Assembly (NCBI GenBank): GCA_039819065.1
Contig: JBCBSS010000140.1
Span: forward strand, 1 to 21,925
DNA from: JBCBSS01 sp039819065
Lineage (GTDB): Bacteria > Bacteroidota > Bacteroidia > Cytophagales > Cyclobacteriaceae
DNA: 21,925 nucleotides
Direction: 5' to 3'
The notes beneath the pieces are model-generated. The model made no database searches. It saw nothing but the letters and a program-made list of their open reading frames with translations, and was not told the origin of the DNA. Below are positions 15,362 through 21,925 of this stretch, one piece after another. Every line of letters starts with the position of its first letter. Position 1 is the first letter of the stretch. Both the position numbers and the translations under genes were made by a program.

Positions 15362-15467
15362 AGAGGAGTCCGGTCATATTCTTGATCTGAGACTAGGCTT
15401 TAAATTGGCCCATAAACGCTTCTTATACCGATTTGATCATATGCTCAGATGTTTTTTGACATTTTTT

Positions 15468-16478
15468 ATGCCTAAACAAAACTTTTTGCCCCTTACAATA
15501 GTATTACTATTAGCTTTAGTCGTAACACTATTTATTAGAAAGATGAACGAAACTACTTTATGGGTTGGTTTTAATCTAGCCGTGCTCTTCATGCTAGCGC
15601 TGGATTTGGGGGTTTTCAATAGAAAATCAAAAGTGATCACGGCCAAACAGGCACTATTATGGACTTGTTTTTGGGTATTCCTGGCCTTCTTGTTCAACAT
15701 CTTTGTGTATTACCAGTTCGGACAGGACAAGGCTTTTGAATTCTTTACAGGCTACGTTATCGAAAAGTCCTTGAGCGTAGACAATATCTTTGTAATGATA
15801 TTGATCTTTTCATTCTTTAATGTGCCGCCTCAATATCAGCATAAGGTACTGTTTTGGGGTATTCTTGGTGCTTTGGTGATGCGCGTTTGTTTTATTCTGG
15901 TAGGGGTAGAATTGATCAATTCATTCCATTGGTTAATTTATATTTTTGGCGGATTCCTGGTATTTACTGGTATTAAGATCATCAAGGACGATGATATCAA
16001 GATAGAGCCTGACAAAAACCCGGTTGTCAAATTGGCGCGTCGATTCTTTAAGATCACGCCGACTTTTCGAGAGGATAAGTTCTTCGTCAGGGAAAAAGGG
16101 TTGCTTTGGGCCACACCTTTGTTCCTGGTAGTACTCCTTATAGAAGTGACAGACCTTGTGTTCGCCGTGGACAGTATCCCGGCCATTCTGGCTATTTCAG
16201 ATGATGCATTCATCGTTTACACTTCCAATGTATTTGCCATTTTAGGCTTACGGTCATTGTACTTTGCCGTAGCTGCTATAGATAGATATTTTGCTTATCT
16301 CAAATATGGACTTTCCGCCATATTGATCTTTGTCGGTATCAAAATGTGTCTGGTGGATGTGTTTAAGATCCCTATTGAAATATCGCTGGCCTTCATTATA
16401 CTGACGTTATCACTGACCGTATTGGCATCTATGGTGCTGGAGAAGAAACAAAAGGAGGAACCTGAAGTACAAAACTGA
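15468..16478 (+). CDS. TerC family integral membrane protein
   Basis: From ATG 15468 the product is 336 residues with about nine or ten transmembrane segments. TerC-family signatures are LDLGVFNRK, GYVIEKSLSVDNIFVMILIF, VLFWGILGALVMR, FGGFLVFTGIKIIKDD and a long block near the end with EVTDLVFAVDSIPAILAIS and YTSNVFAILGLRSLYF. Acidic residues inside membrane segments (Asp of SVDN, Glu and Asp of EVTD, Asp of AVDS) likely bind metal; relatives such as Alx and MeeF-type proteins export Mn2+ or load metals onto exported proteins. The core family start matches the ATG at 15543 (MNETTLWVGF); the extra upstream part encodes a convincing extra hydrophobic helix, so I chose 15468. It is preceded by a hairpin-rich leader and has no tellurite-resistance neighbours. 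Confidence 0.88.
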   Translation: MPKQNFLPLTIVLLLALVVTLFIRKMNETTLWVGFNLAVLFMLALDLGVFNRKSKVITAKQALLWTCFWVFLAFLFNIFVYYQFGQDKAFEFFTGYVIEKSLSVDNIFVMILIFSFFNVPPQYQHKVLFWGILGALVMRVCFILVGVELINSFHWLIYIFGGFLVFTGIKIIKDDDIKIEPDKNPVVKLARRFFKITPTFREDKFFVREKGLLWATPLFLVVLLIEVTDLVFAVDSIPAILAISDDAFIVYTSNVFAILGLRSLYFAVAAIDRYFAYLKYGLSAILIFVGIKMCLVDVFKIPIEISLAFIILTLSLTVLASMVLEKKQKEEPEVQN

Positions 16479-16511
16479 TAGATCTGAGCCAGGTGTCTAC
16501 AGATTCAATTT

Positions 16512-16636
16512 CTGAAAAAACCTGTTTTATCTCACCAAGTACCGGATGCTTATCTTTCAGTAGTATTCGTTTTACAGCATGTTACATCATCATGAAGTAA
16601 GATAACCGGTAGGTTGGGGGAGGCAGGTTTTTTCAG
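16512..16636. repeat. inverted-repeat element, possible MITE
   Basis: CTGAAAAAACCTG (16512-16524) and CAGGTTTTTTCAG (16624-16636) are perfect 13-bp inverted ends 99 bp apart. Interior pairs continue the symmetry: TACCGG (16540-16545) with CCGGTA (16606-16611), and TTATCTT (16550-16556) with AAGATAA (16599-16605). GATTCA occurs just outside both ends (16502-16507, 16638-16643). Together this is like a miniature inverted-repeat element or a long folded RNA; no coding capacity. Confidence 0.55.
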
Positions 16637-16731
16637 GGATTCATCGATAGCTCAGGCTAGAAAAGCAAGCCCTAAGTTTTTATATATTTGGTCTTTTGGA
16701 TTCACCATCAACCAACTACAACCAAACGACC

Positions 16732-17901
16732 ATGAACCTACCAATCGATCGGCCATTCATCACCGATACACTTAGTAAACTGGTACAGATCAACTCCATT
16801 AACCCAAGCCTGGTAAGTGGCAGCCCAGGAGAAGTGGAGATTGGACAATACATAGCCAGTCAACTAGAAGCATTAAGGGTAGAAACTTCAGTAGAAGCCG
16901 TGGATGGAGACCGCAGCAATGTTATCGGCTTTATCCAAGGTTCGGGCCATGGGAAGTCGCTCATGCTCAATGCCCATATGGATACTGTTGGTGTCGATGG
17001 CATGGAAGACCCTTTTGGAGCTAGAATAGAGGATGGCAAGCTGTATGGTAGGGGGTCCCAGGATATGAAAGGAAGCATTGCGGCTATGCTTGGAGCGGTC
17101 AAGGCCTTGAAAGATGCGAGTATTAAGCTTAAAGGAGATATCTATTTGAGTTTTGTAATTGATGAAGAGTACGCCAGCTTGGGCACTGAAGATGTAATCA
17201 AGAAATACAAGACGGATGCCGCTATCGTAACTGAGCCCACCAGTTTGGATATCTGTATTGCGCATAGAGGCTTTGGCAATTTCGAGATCAAAACCTTTGG
17301 TAAACAAGCGCACGGCGGGAGTCCTGAAGATGGCATCGATGCTAATATGCTCATGGGACATGCAATGCTTGAGTTATCCAAGCTTTCTAATCACTTGCAA
17401 GAGCGAGCGCCACACCCTTATCTAGGCCATTCCTCACTTCATATTCCACAGATTGCAGGAGGTAAACAACTCTTTATCTATGCTGATCAATGTACGCTTC
17501 AGTATGAGCGGAGAACCTTACCCAAAGAAACCGAGGACAGTATCACAAGGGAGATACGATCTGTTTTAGACAGGCTAGAACAATCTGTTCCTAATTTCCG
17601 CTATCAACTGCGAAAGTTGGTTTATAGAGACGCCTTCGAAGTGGCTCCTGAAAAGGAGATCGTCAAACTCACCCAGGCTGCCACCAACAAAGTGCTTGGG
17701 CATATCACTCCTTTTATCGGACATGGCTGGTGGGAAGATTCATCCTTGTTTGCTCAGAATGGCGCCGATACGGTGATCATTGGTCCCAAGGGTCATGGTA
17801 TACATGGCCCTGTCGAGTGGGTAGATCTTCAGTCGGTGGGAGACCTTTCTAGTATTCTACTTGATGTTTTAATTAATTATTGTGGGTCAAATGAAGCTTA
17901 G
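16732..17901 (+). CDS. M20 family metallopeptidase (ArgE/DapE/acetylornithine deacetylase type)
   Basis: From ATG 16732 the product is 389 residues, normal for the family. Metal and catalytic motifs are in order: LMLNAHMDTVG (77-87; His82 zinc ligand, Asp84), YGRGSQDMKGSIAAML (105-120; Asp111 bridging ligand), FVIDEEYASLGTEDV (141-155; Glu145 catalytic base, Glu146 ligand), VTEPTS (166-171; Glu168 ligand) and, near the C-terminus, GHGIHGPVEWV with the last His ligand. A lid/dimerisation domain sits between about residues 175 and 290. It hydrolyses an N-acyl or peptide bond of a small substrate in the cytoplasm. It is not in an arginine or lysine cluster, so the substrate is open. The frame extends upstream to TTG 16696, but the ATG fits the family start. 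Confidence 0.9.
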   Translation: MNLPIDRPFITDTLSKLVQINSINPSLVSGSPGEVEIGQYIASQLEALRVETSVEAVDGDRSNVIGFIQGSGHGKSLMLNAHMDTVGVDGMEDPFGARIEDGKLYGRGSQDMKGSIAAMLGAVKALKDASIKLKGDIYLSFVIDEEYASLGTEDVIKKYKTDAAIVTEPTSLDICIAHRGFGNFEIKTFGKQAHGGSPEDGIDANMLMGHAMLELSKLSNHLQERAPHPYLGHSSLHIPQIAGGKQLFIYADQCTLQYERRTLPKETEDSITREIRSVLDRLEQSVPNFRYQLRKLVYRDAFEVAPEKEIVKLTQAATNKVLGHITPFIGHGWWEDSSLFAQNGADTVIIGPKGHGIHGPVEWVDLQSVGDLSSILLDVLINYCGSNEA

Positions 17902-17967
17902 AACCCGCGTACAGTGCAAAAGCCCTGGTAGCTTTCGAGAAATGATTAAATGAATTAGAATGGTGAA

Positions 17968-18012
17968 GCCAACCACAAGCTGACGTGATACCATAGCTTG
18001 TGGTGAATTGGC
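17968..18012. terminator. hairpin between peptidase and RiPP precursor genes
   Basis: CCACAAGCT (17973-17981) pairs with AGCTTGTGG (17995-18003), and GCCAA (17968-17972) with TTGGC (18008-18012) across a 4-nt bulge. It lies 66 bp after the peptidase and 16 bp after the convergent precursor gene stop. A weak T/A content on each side makes a bidirectional terminator plausible but not certain. Confidence 0.5.
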
Positions 18013-18028
18013 TATTAAGAGTTAGGTA

Positions 18029-18226
18029 TCAAGGGCAACCATTTTCTGGACCTGCGCAGGTGATAAATGTGCAACCAGTAACGGTAACGTCAAAACACAT
18101 ATCGCAACCAGAAACATTAGGATCATAAGATATCCCTCCTTTCACAGTTTTTTGGTTGTCATTAGGAAAGTTCGTTACAAAACTTTGCACTTTCAGAGAT
18201 TCTAAGTCTAACTTCTTCTTTTTCAT
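18029..18226 (-). CDS. class I lanthipeptide-like (pinensin-type) RiPP precursor peptide
   Basis: The 65-residue peptide splits into a leader (1-31) and a core (32-65). The leader is the standard Bacteroidota form: Lys-rich start MKKKKLDLESLKVQSFVTNF, an acidic/polar stretch and VKGG, with the double Gly at 30-31 as probable cleavage site. The core holds five Cys (41, 44, 52, 57, 64) and six Ser/Thr (33, 39, 48, 50, 53, 56), as needed for dehydration and (methyl)lanthionine rings; it also has YDP and PENG turns. In this class LanB dehydratases and LanC cyclases modify the core and a peptidase-transporter removes the leader. None of these genes lies in the window. A bare Cys-rich disulfide or other RiPP class is possible. 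The gene stands alone with a 12-bp inverted repeat just upstream. Confidence 0.85.
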   Translation of the reverse strand: MKKKKLDLESLKVQSFVTNFPNDNQKTVKGGISYDPNVSGCDMCFDVTVTGCTFITCAGPENGCP

Positions 18227-18234
18227 AAATTAAG

Positions 18235-18291
18235 CTGTTTTATTTGGTTTGTTATAATTTTTAGTAAAAATGTATATTACAAATAAAACAG
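18235..18291 (-). promoter_or_regulatory. 12-bp inverted repeat in the leader of the precursor gene
   Basis: CTGTTTTATTTG (18235-18246) pairs exactly with CAAATAAAACAG (18280-18291). The spacer contains a second perfect pair, TTTTTA (18258-18263) with TAAAAA (18265-18270). The inner arm ends 8 nt before the precursor ATG, so as RNA it would form a stem right before the start, and as DNA it would be a dimeric operator near the promoter. Confidence 0.6.
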
Positions 18292-18780
18292 AAATTATTC
18301 TATCTTTTCAAGTCCCCCAATTTGGTATTTTTATAGACCGGTGGCTTCATAAAGCAGGAGCACGTGCTGCTGTAATGCTTGCTCTGGTTTTGTAGTAGGT
18401 ATTTAGTAGATGCTAAGATTCCTGATCAGACTGACTAGCTGAGAAGTATTTCTTGATCAGAGATTACACAATTTTAGATTGTGTCGAAGCATGTCCAGAA
18501 CAAGTGCTATAGTGCTAAAGCTATTTTTCGGTTAACGAGGTTATAGACCCTGATGTTGAGTAGCCAATTTCAGACGGACCACTTGATAATCTTTGCCCTT
18601 GAATATCGACCAGTGAAAGTGGAGTAGTTTTTACCCGAAAGAACGTTCTCAAAATTACTATAAGTAGCTATTCAAATTGGCTAATCATAGTAATTGACTC
18701 TTAAACAGACGCATTGCAATTTTGCATTATTTAGAATTGATCTAAACATCAATAAGTATGCGCCTAAAAACTCAACACTG
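18292..18780. other. about 490-bp intergenic region
   Basis: No gene was found between the precursor leader and the next plus-strand gene. Seen here are a 10-bp palindrome AGCACGTGCT (18359-18368) and a hairpin ACACAAT (18466-18472) / ATTGTGT (18478-18484) with a 5-nt loop, plus a direct repeat GATCAGA (18424-18430, 18455-18461). None extends to a recognisable RNA. Confidence 0.45.
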
Positions 18781-19713
18781 ATGAAAAACGTCCTTTTATT
18801 GATTCTCTGCCTGTCTAGTAGTGTTTTGTTTGCTCAAAAGAAGAAAAAACAAGATGTCGAAGCTATTAAATCCATGTGTGGATGTTATGAGGTAGCATTC
18901 AATTTTGCCGAAACCTTTTCTCCCAAAAAGGACTACAAATTCCACGACAACTATCGCTCATCGGCTTTAGAATACGTTCTGCCTGTGGAAGAAACAAAAG
19001 GTAAAATTATACTGCAACACCTGCTCGTCATTGGTGATACCATGATCATCAAGCATTGGAGGCAGGACTGGATCTATGAAAATAAAGACCTTTATGTCTA
19101 TGACAAGGATAACTCCTGGGTGTATAAGGAACTGGATGCGAATGATATCAAAGGGCAATGGACCCAGAAAGTGTATCAAGTTGATGATGGTTTGAGATAT
19201 GAAGGTTCGGCCACCTGGGTCCATGTGGATGGGAAGCACTTCTGGGAGAGTGTGGCAGATGCACCGCTTCCTAGAAGGGAATTCAGCAAGAGAAGCGACT
19301 ATAACGTCACCAAGCGTAAAAACAGACATGAAATCACGGATTATGGTTGGGTGCATGAGCAGGACAATCAGAAAATTACCCGAGGTACTGAAGATGAATG
19401 GCTAGCCAATGAAAAAGGGTGGAATACCTACACCAAGGTGGCTGATGAAAAGTGTGCTGTAGCCAAAGCATGGTGGTCCGATAACCAGCGCTACTGGGCT
19501 GATGTACGCTCCGTTTGGGATGAGTTTTTCGCGACTAAAGCCAGGTTGTCATTCAATATGAAGGTGGATGATAAGATCCTGTTCCAACGTTTGTTTGCTT
19601 TAGGAGACGAAGTGGATACTGCCAACTACGATTCAGAGGCGGTAAAGACTGAGGTCAGGGGAATCATTAAAAAACACCTGAAAACAGACGTAAAATTGGC
19701 AGTTTCGAAATAA
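18781..19713 (+). CDS. secreted protein of a Bacteroidota-restricted family (DUF6607-like)
   Basis: From ATG 18781 the product is 310 residues with a Sec signal peptide (NVLLLILCLSSSVLFAQ; cleavage after about residue 18) followed by a Lys cluster. The mature part starts with AIKSMCGCYEVAFNFAETF, whose CGC at 33-35 is the most striking motif, and continues with Trp/Tyr-rich strands (HWRQDWIYENKDLYVYD) suggesting a beta-rich, possibly lipocalin-like fold. From memory this matches the DUF6607 family, for which I know no assigned function; the name should be treated as tentative. An upstream extension from TTG 18694 adds 29 residues ahead of the signal peptide and is unlikely. It is a single gene closed by a strong terminator. 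Confidence 0.8.
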   Translation: MKNVLLLILCLSSSVLFAQKKKKQDVEAIKSMCGCYEVAFNFAETFSPKKDYKFHDNYRSSALEYVLPVEETKGKIILQHLLVIGDTMIIKHWRQDWIYENKDLYVYDKDNSWVYKELDANDIKGQWTQKVYQVDDGLRYEGSATWVHVDGKHFWESVADAPLPRREFSKRSDYNVTKRKNRHEITDYGWVHEQDNQKITRGTEDEWLANEKGWNTYTKVADEKCAVAKAWWSDNQRYWADVRSVWDEFFATKARLSFNMKVDDKILFQRLFALGDEVDTANYDSEAVKTEVRGIIKKHLKTDVKLAVSK

Positions 19714-19738
19714 TACTTGCGCAGTTGTATATATGAAC

Positions 19739-19780
19739 ACTGAGCCTTGACTATTGGTGGTCAGGGCTCAGTATTTTTTT
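19739..19780 (+). terminator. intrinsic terminator
   Basis: A 13-bp stem, ACTGAGCCTTGAC (19739-19751) with GTCAGGGCTCAGT (19760-19772), one G-U pair and an 8-nt loop, is followed by a seven-T run (19774-19780). It ends the secreted-protein gene 26 bp upstream and faces the convergent outer-membrane gene. Confidence 0.9.
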
Positions 19781-19843
19781 GGCCTTGGAAGTAATTGCCA
19801 CAATGCTGAATGAGTTGCTTAAAGAAAGACTCAAAAGGCCTCT

Positions 19844-20509
19844 TTATATCTTAAATAGATAGCCTACATTAAAGCTCAGCGTACGGTTTTTTGACGTATT
19901 GAACTGGTCAGCATCCCGCAAGCCAAAATAGTATTCTGATTCTGCAAATAGCCTACCTCTGCCCAGGTCATAACCAATCGCAGCCGAGCCGTAGAAGCCG
20001 TGGTCTAAGCGATTCAACCTTGATCCTTCCGACAAATCAACTTTAGTACGTTGCGTGGGTTCATCGCTACCGACCAACTCTTGTTCTTCAAAAGCAGTGG
20101 TCAAGTAGGAGAGGCCATAACCAGCACTACCAATGATGGAGAACTTGCTCGCACCCAATGGCAGCTCTGTTCTAAGCATTATAGGTGCCTTGACATAGCT
20201 TAGAAATAGCTTGGTATCACCGTTAAATATAGGATCTGGCTCAAGATTCCAACCAGGGATACAAGCTGCGCCTCGTTCTACATAGCCTGGTTCTACACCA
20301 ATACTCAAACGTTCGTTTAAGCTGAGATAGACCAAACCAGATACATTGAACCTGTTAATATGAATGACTGCATCATCTGGCAGATCGACATCACCATAAT
20401 GCTCCCAGGCCTTGGTGTAGCCTCCTTTTACACCTAGGGAGAATTGGGCTTGTACTTTAATAGAAACTAAACAAAAGACGGCGATTGTGATAAATAGGCC
20501 TTTTTTCAT
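19844..20509 (-). CDS. outer-membrane beta-barrel (porin-like) protein
   Basis: The product is 221 residues with a Sec signal peptide (MKKGLFITIAVFCLVSIKVQ, cleavage near AQ at 21-22). The mature part is a series of short amphipathic strands separated by turns: FSLGVKGGYTKAWEHYG, LSIGVEPGYVERGAA, FSIIGSAGYGLSYL, GFYGSAAIGYDLG and the closing LSFNVGYLFKI with a terminal hydrophobic residue, as in eight-stranded PorT/OmpA-like barrels of Bacteroidota. These sit in the outer membrane; the role varies and is not readable. Two Tyr/Gly-rich strands at each end match the family's outer_membrane_beta-barrel profile. It is the last gene of a loose minus-strand run and converges on the plus-strand gene's terminator. 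Confidence 0.8.
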   Translation of the reverse strand: MKKGLFITIAVFCLVSIKVQAQFSLGVKGGYTKAWEHYGDVDLPDDAVIHINRFNVSGLVYLSLNERLSIGVEPGYVERGAACIPGWNLEPDPIFNGDTKLFLSYVKAPIMLRTELPLGASKFSIIGSAGYGLSYLTTAFEEQELVGSDEPTQRTKVDLSEGSRLNRLDHGFYGSAAIGYDLGRGRLFAESEYYFGLRDADQFNTSKNRTLSFNVGYLFKI

Positions 20510-20579
20510 GACGGATACATTGTTGTTTTTATTTGACCCGACTAAGCCTTGTTCGGTTGTAATTGGAAGCTAGTAAATA

Positions 20580-20789
20580 TTATTTTTTAAGCCATTTACC
20601 AGTTATCCAGCCTGAAAATACCACCAGTGAGAAAGCCATTAAAAGAATGACAACCATATTTTTACTCTGAAATAGTGGCTCCTTAAATAGATCCGTAACA
20701 CCCAAGAGCAGTAATGTATTGCCAACTAGGATAGTGAGTGTTAGTAGAATGAATTTGGATTTATTGATTGCTATCTTCTTTTCTTCCAT
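20580..20789 (-). CDS. small two-helix membrane protein
   Basis: From ATG 20789 the product is 69 residues with a basic N-terminus (MEEKKIAINKSK), two hydrophobic segments (about 13-34 and 43-62) and a basic end (GKWLKK), placing both ends probably in the cytoplasm. A longer frame from GTG 20879 adds 30 polar residues and is less likely. I do not recognise it. It lies 70 bp upstream of the outer-membrane barrel gene on the same strand. Confidence 0.55.
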   Translation of the reverse strand: MEEKKIAINKSKFILLTLTILVGNTLLLLGVTDLFKEPLFQSKNMVVILLMAFSLVVFSGWITGKWLKK

Positions 20790-20983
20790 AAGTTGAGCAG
20801 TTGGTATTATCAAAATTGGTGATTCAAAAAGTGGTTGCGAAACACGAGCTTTCGCATTTCCATTGTAATTACTCTCCACTAATGTAAAATAGCGGTCAGG
20901 GGGAGAATTTGGCTCAATAATCTACACAGACGGTTCAAAACATCACTTAAGCTGTGTCCTGACTATTAAATAGGGCTTTAAGT

Positions 20984-21232
20984 TTAATCCCCATTTGCTT
21001 CATCGTATACCTCCAGCCTCCTTTCCAATTCCTCCAACCTCAAGTTTGTCATCTCCAATTGTACGGCGAAAGTTTCGGCCTTTTCTCGTTCTATTTCGAC
21101 CTGTTTCAACACCTCTTCATATTTGGCCTGACAATCATCTTTTTCTTTTTTCAAGGCTTTTATTTCGCCGGATTGGCAGGCTCCCAAAGCCAGCAAACTG
21201 ACCATGGCAATCACTATTACTCTGTACTTCAT
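20984..21232 (-). CDS. small coiled-coil lipoprotein
   Basis: The 82-residue product begins with a lipoprotein signal peptide (MKYRVIVIAMVSLLALGAC) with Cys19 as the lipidation site. The mature 64 residues are highly charged with heptad spacing (EIKALKKEKDDCQAKYEEVL, TNLRLEELERRLEVY), predicting one continuous coiled coil. This is the shape of small envelope-spacer lipoproteins, like Lpp in layout but not in sequence. No further function is proposed. No operon partner is close: the neighbours are about 125 and 195 bp away. Confidence 0.75.
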   Translation of the reverse strand: MKYRVIVIAMVSLLALGACQSGEIKALKKEKDDCQAKYEEVLKQVEIEREKAETFAVQLEMTNLRLEELERRLEVYDEANGD

Positions 21233-21357
21233 TATCTATGTATTCGATTTAGCTAGAAGATGGGAGTAATTCCTACAAAGAGCAAATATTCAGTGGTTTA
21301 AACGCTAAAATCAAAACTTCTTATCTGCCGTAGTAGCCTGAATTTTAAGAAACAGGA

Positions 21358-21925
21358 TCAGTGAAACCATGGCAACAGTGATAGGTATATCACGTGTTTT
21401 ATAGCTTGATTAATGAAGTTACCCATTTTGACAGCCTCGAGTTTTGTGCTTACACCAATCTTGCGATATATATGCTTAACATGTTGCTCTACTGTTCTAA
21501 TAGATCTCACCAAAATAACCGCCATTTCTTTTTTTGATTTCCCTTCAATTAGCAGATTGAATATTTCTTTTTCTCTTTTGGTGAGAGACGCATAAGCTTT
21601 TAGGTACTGCTCTGTTTGAAACTTTACATTTAATGCGTTGCATACTTTTTTACTGAATATAGGCAACTGATCTGTAGTATTCGTGATACAGACGAACGTG
21701 TTGTTTTTGAGATTGAGTTTTGCCGTGGTTACTACCAAGGTATAACCGCTCTTATCTTCTTGATGAAACCTCAACCGCTGGAAAAAATTGACGGTTCTAT
21801 TTTCATCTCTTGCGGCCTTCAGTTTATTCAGTTCATGATTCACTCTGTTCAAATCATCCGGATGAGTAACTAATTGCTGGAAGTCAGAGCCCAAGGCGAT
21901 GATTTCATCAAGCGATACATTGAAC
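21358..21925 (-). CDS. LuxR-type response regulator with PAS-like input (5'-partial)
   Basis: The frame is open to the window's right edge, so the N-terminus is missing; 188 residues are present, the first reading FNVSLDEIIALGSDF. Residues with VTHPDDLNRVNHELNKL and the following FFQRLRFHQEDKSGYTLVVT resemble the end of a PAS domain, which senses small molecules, light or redox state. The C-terminal 70 residues are a LuxR helix-turn-helix: LTKREKEIFNLLIEGKSKKE, SIRTVEQHVKHIYRKIGVST. In Bacteroidota this PAS-LuxR pairing marks one-component regulators. The final residues IKHVIYLSLLPWFH are hydrophobic and unusual after an HTH. Its targets are unknown. Confidence 0.85.
   Translation of the reverse strand, partial: FNVSLDEIIALGSDFQQLVTHPDDLNRVNHELNKLKAARDENRTVNFFQRLRFHQEDKSGYTLVVTTAKLNLKNNTFVCITNTTDQLPIFSKKVCNALNVKFQTEQYLKAYASLTKREKEIFNLLIEGKSKKEMAVILVRSIRTVEQHVKHIYRKIGVSTKLEAVKMGNFINQAIKHVIYLSLLPWFH

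Larger units (their letters stand above)
14964..15467. other. hairpin-dense intergenic region
   Basis: About 500 bp without a gene separate the PLP enzyme from the TerC gene. The stretch holds at least five inverted repeats: TCTCTCCT (15071-15078) with AGGAGAGA (15138-15145), a 14-bp pair (15142-15155 with 15180-15193), TCGTAG (15245-15250) with CTACGA (15257-15262), a 10-bp pair (15270-15293) and a 9-bp pair (15330-15361). No tRNA, known riboswitch or open frame was recognised. Confidence 0.6.

Noticed and set aside
15245..15467. yybP-ykoY-type Mn2+ riboswitch before the TerC gene
   Set aside because: Hairpins are present, but the conserved internal-loop sequences of that riboswitch were not seen.
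15405..15467. TTG start at 15405 for the TerC gene
   Set aside because: The added residues are not part of the family and overlap the structured leader; ATG 15468 or 15543 fits better.
16860..17381. Overlapping minus-strand frames of 79-157 codons inside the M20 peptidase gene
   Set aside because: They are antisense to a gene with complete metal-site motifs and show no domain of their own.

Overview
The window looks like chromosome of a member of the Bacteroidota, most likely an aerobic Cytophagales-type bacterium. The pointers are an ECF sigma factor / FecR anti-sigma / STN-domain TonB-dependent receptor operon, Bacteroidota-style Sec signal peptides ending in Ala-Gln, start codons without clear Shine-Dalgarno sequences, a pinensin-type lanthipeptide leader, and a palindromic intergenic repeat of the kind scattered through Cytophagales genomes. 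No tRNA, rRNA, CRISPR array, phage gene or intact insertion sequence was found. Base composition looks moderate throughout (judged by eye), with no obvious foreign island.

Layout. 1-1428: two unrecognised genes on the plus strand, the first with an Asn-repeat tail. 1435-2097: a SET-domain protein methyltransferase (minus), convergent with 6 bp separation. 2353-3594: a CPA1-type Na+/H+ antiporter (plus). 3781-9408: a minus-strand module running sigma factor -> FecR -> TonB-dependent receptor -> secreted beta-propeller protein, with a strong hairpin in each of the last two intercistronic gaps. 9822-11114: an alpha-oxoamine synthase-like PLP enzyme (plus). 11314-13273: a three-gene minus-strand set (small membrane protein, secreted protein, tandem SnoaL/NTF2-like protein) divergent from an HxlR regulator (13400-13738), with a clear dyad between them. 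13764-14963: a Cys/Met-metabolism PLP enzyme (minus). 14964-15467: a hairpin-dense intergenic region with a dispersed-repeat copy. 15468-16478: a TerC-family membrane protein. 16512-16636: an inverted-repeat element that may be a small non-autonomous mobile element. 16732-17901: an M20 metallopeptidase. 18029-18226: an orphan lanthipeptide-like precursor (minus) with a 12-bp inverted repeat just upstream of its start. 18781-19713: a secreted protein of a Bacteroidota family. 19844-21925: envelope genes (outer-membrane beta-barrel, small membrane protein, coiled-coil lipoprotein) and a truncated PAS-like/LuxR regulator, all minus.

How the genes work together. The clearest functional unit is the sigma/anti-sigma/receptor/propeller module: an outer-membrane receptor senses or imports a ligand, FecR relays occupancy across the periplasm, and the sigma factor drives expression; the propeller protein is the candidate ligand-processing or ligand-binding partner. 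The HxlR gene probably controls its divergent three-gene set through the dyad at 13356-13375. The most novel item is the orphan RiPP precursor: leader and double-glycine site are clear, but no modification, protease or export gene lies in the window, so those functions would have to be supplied from elsewhere in the genome.
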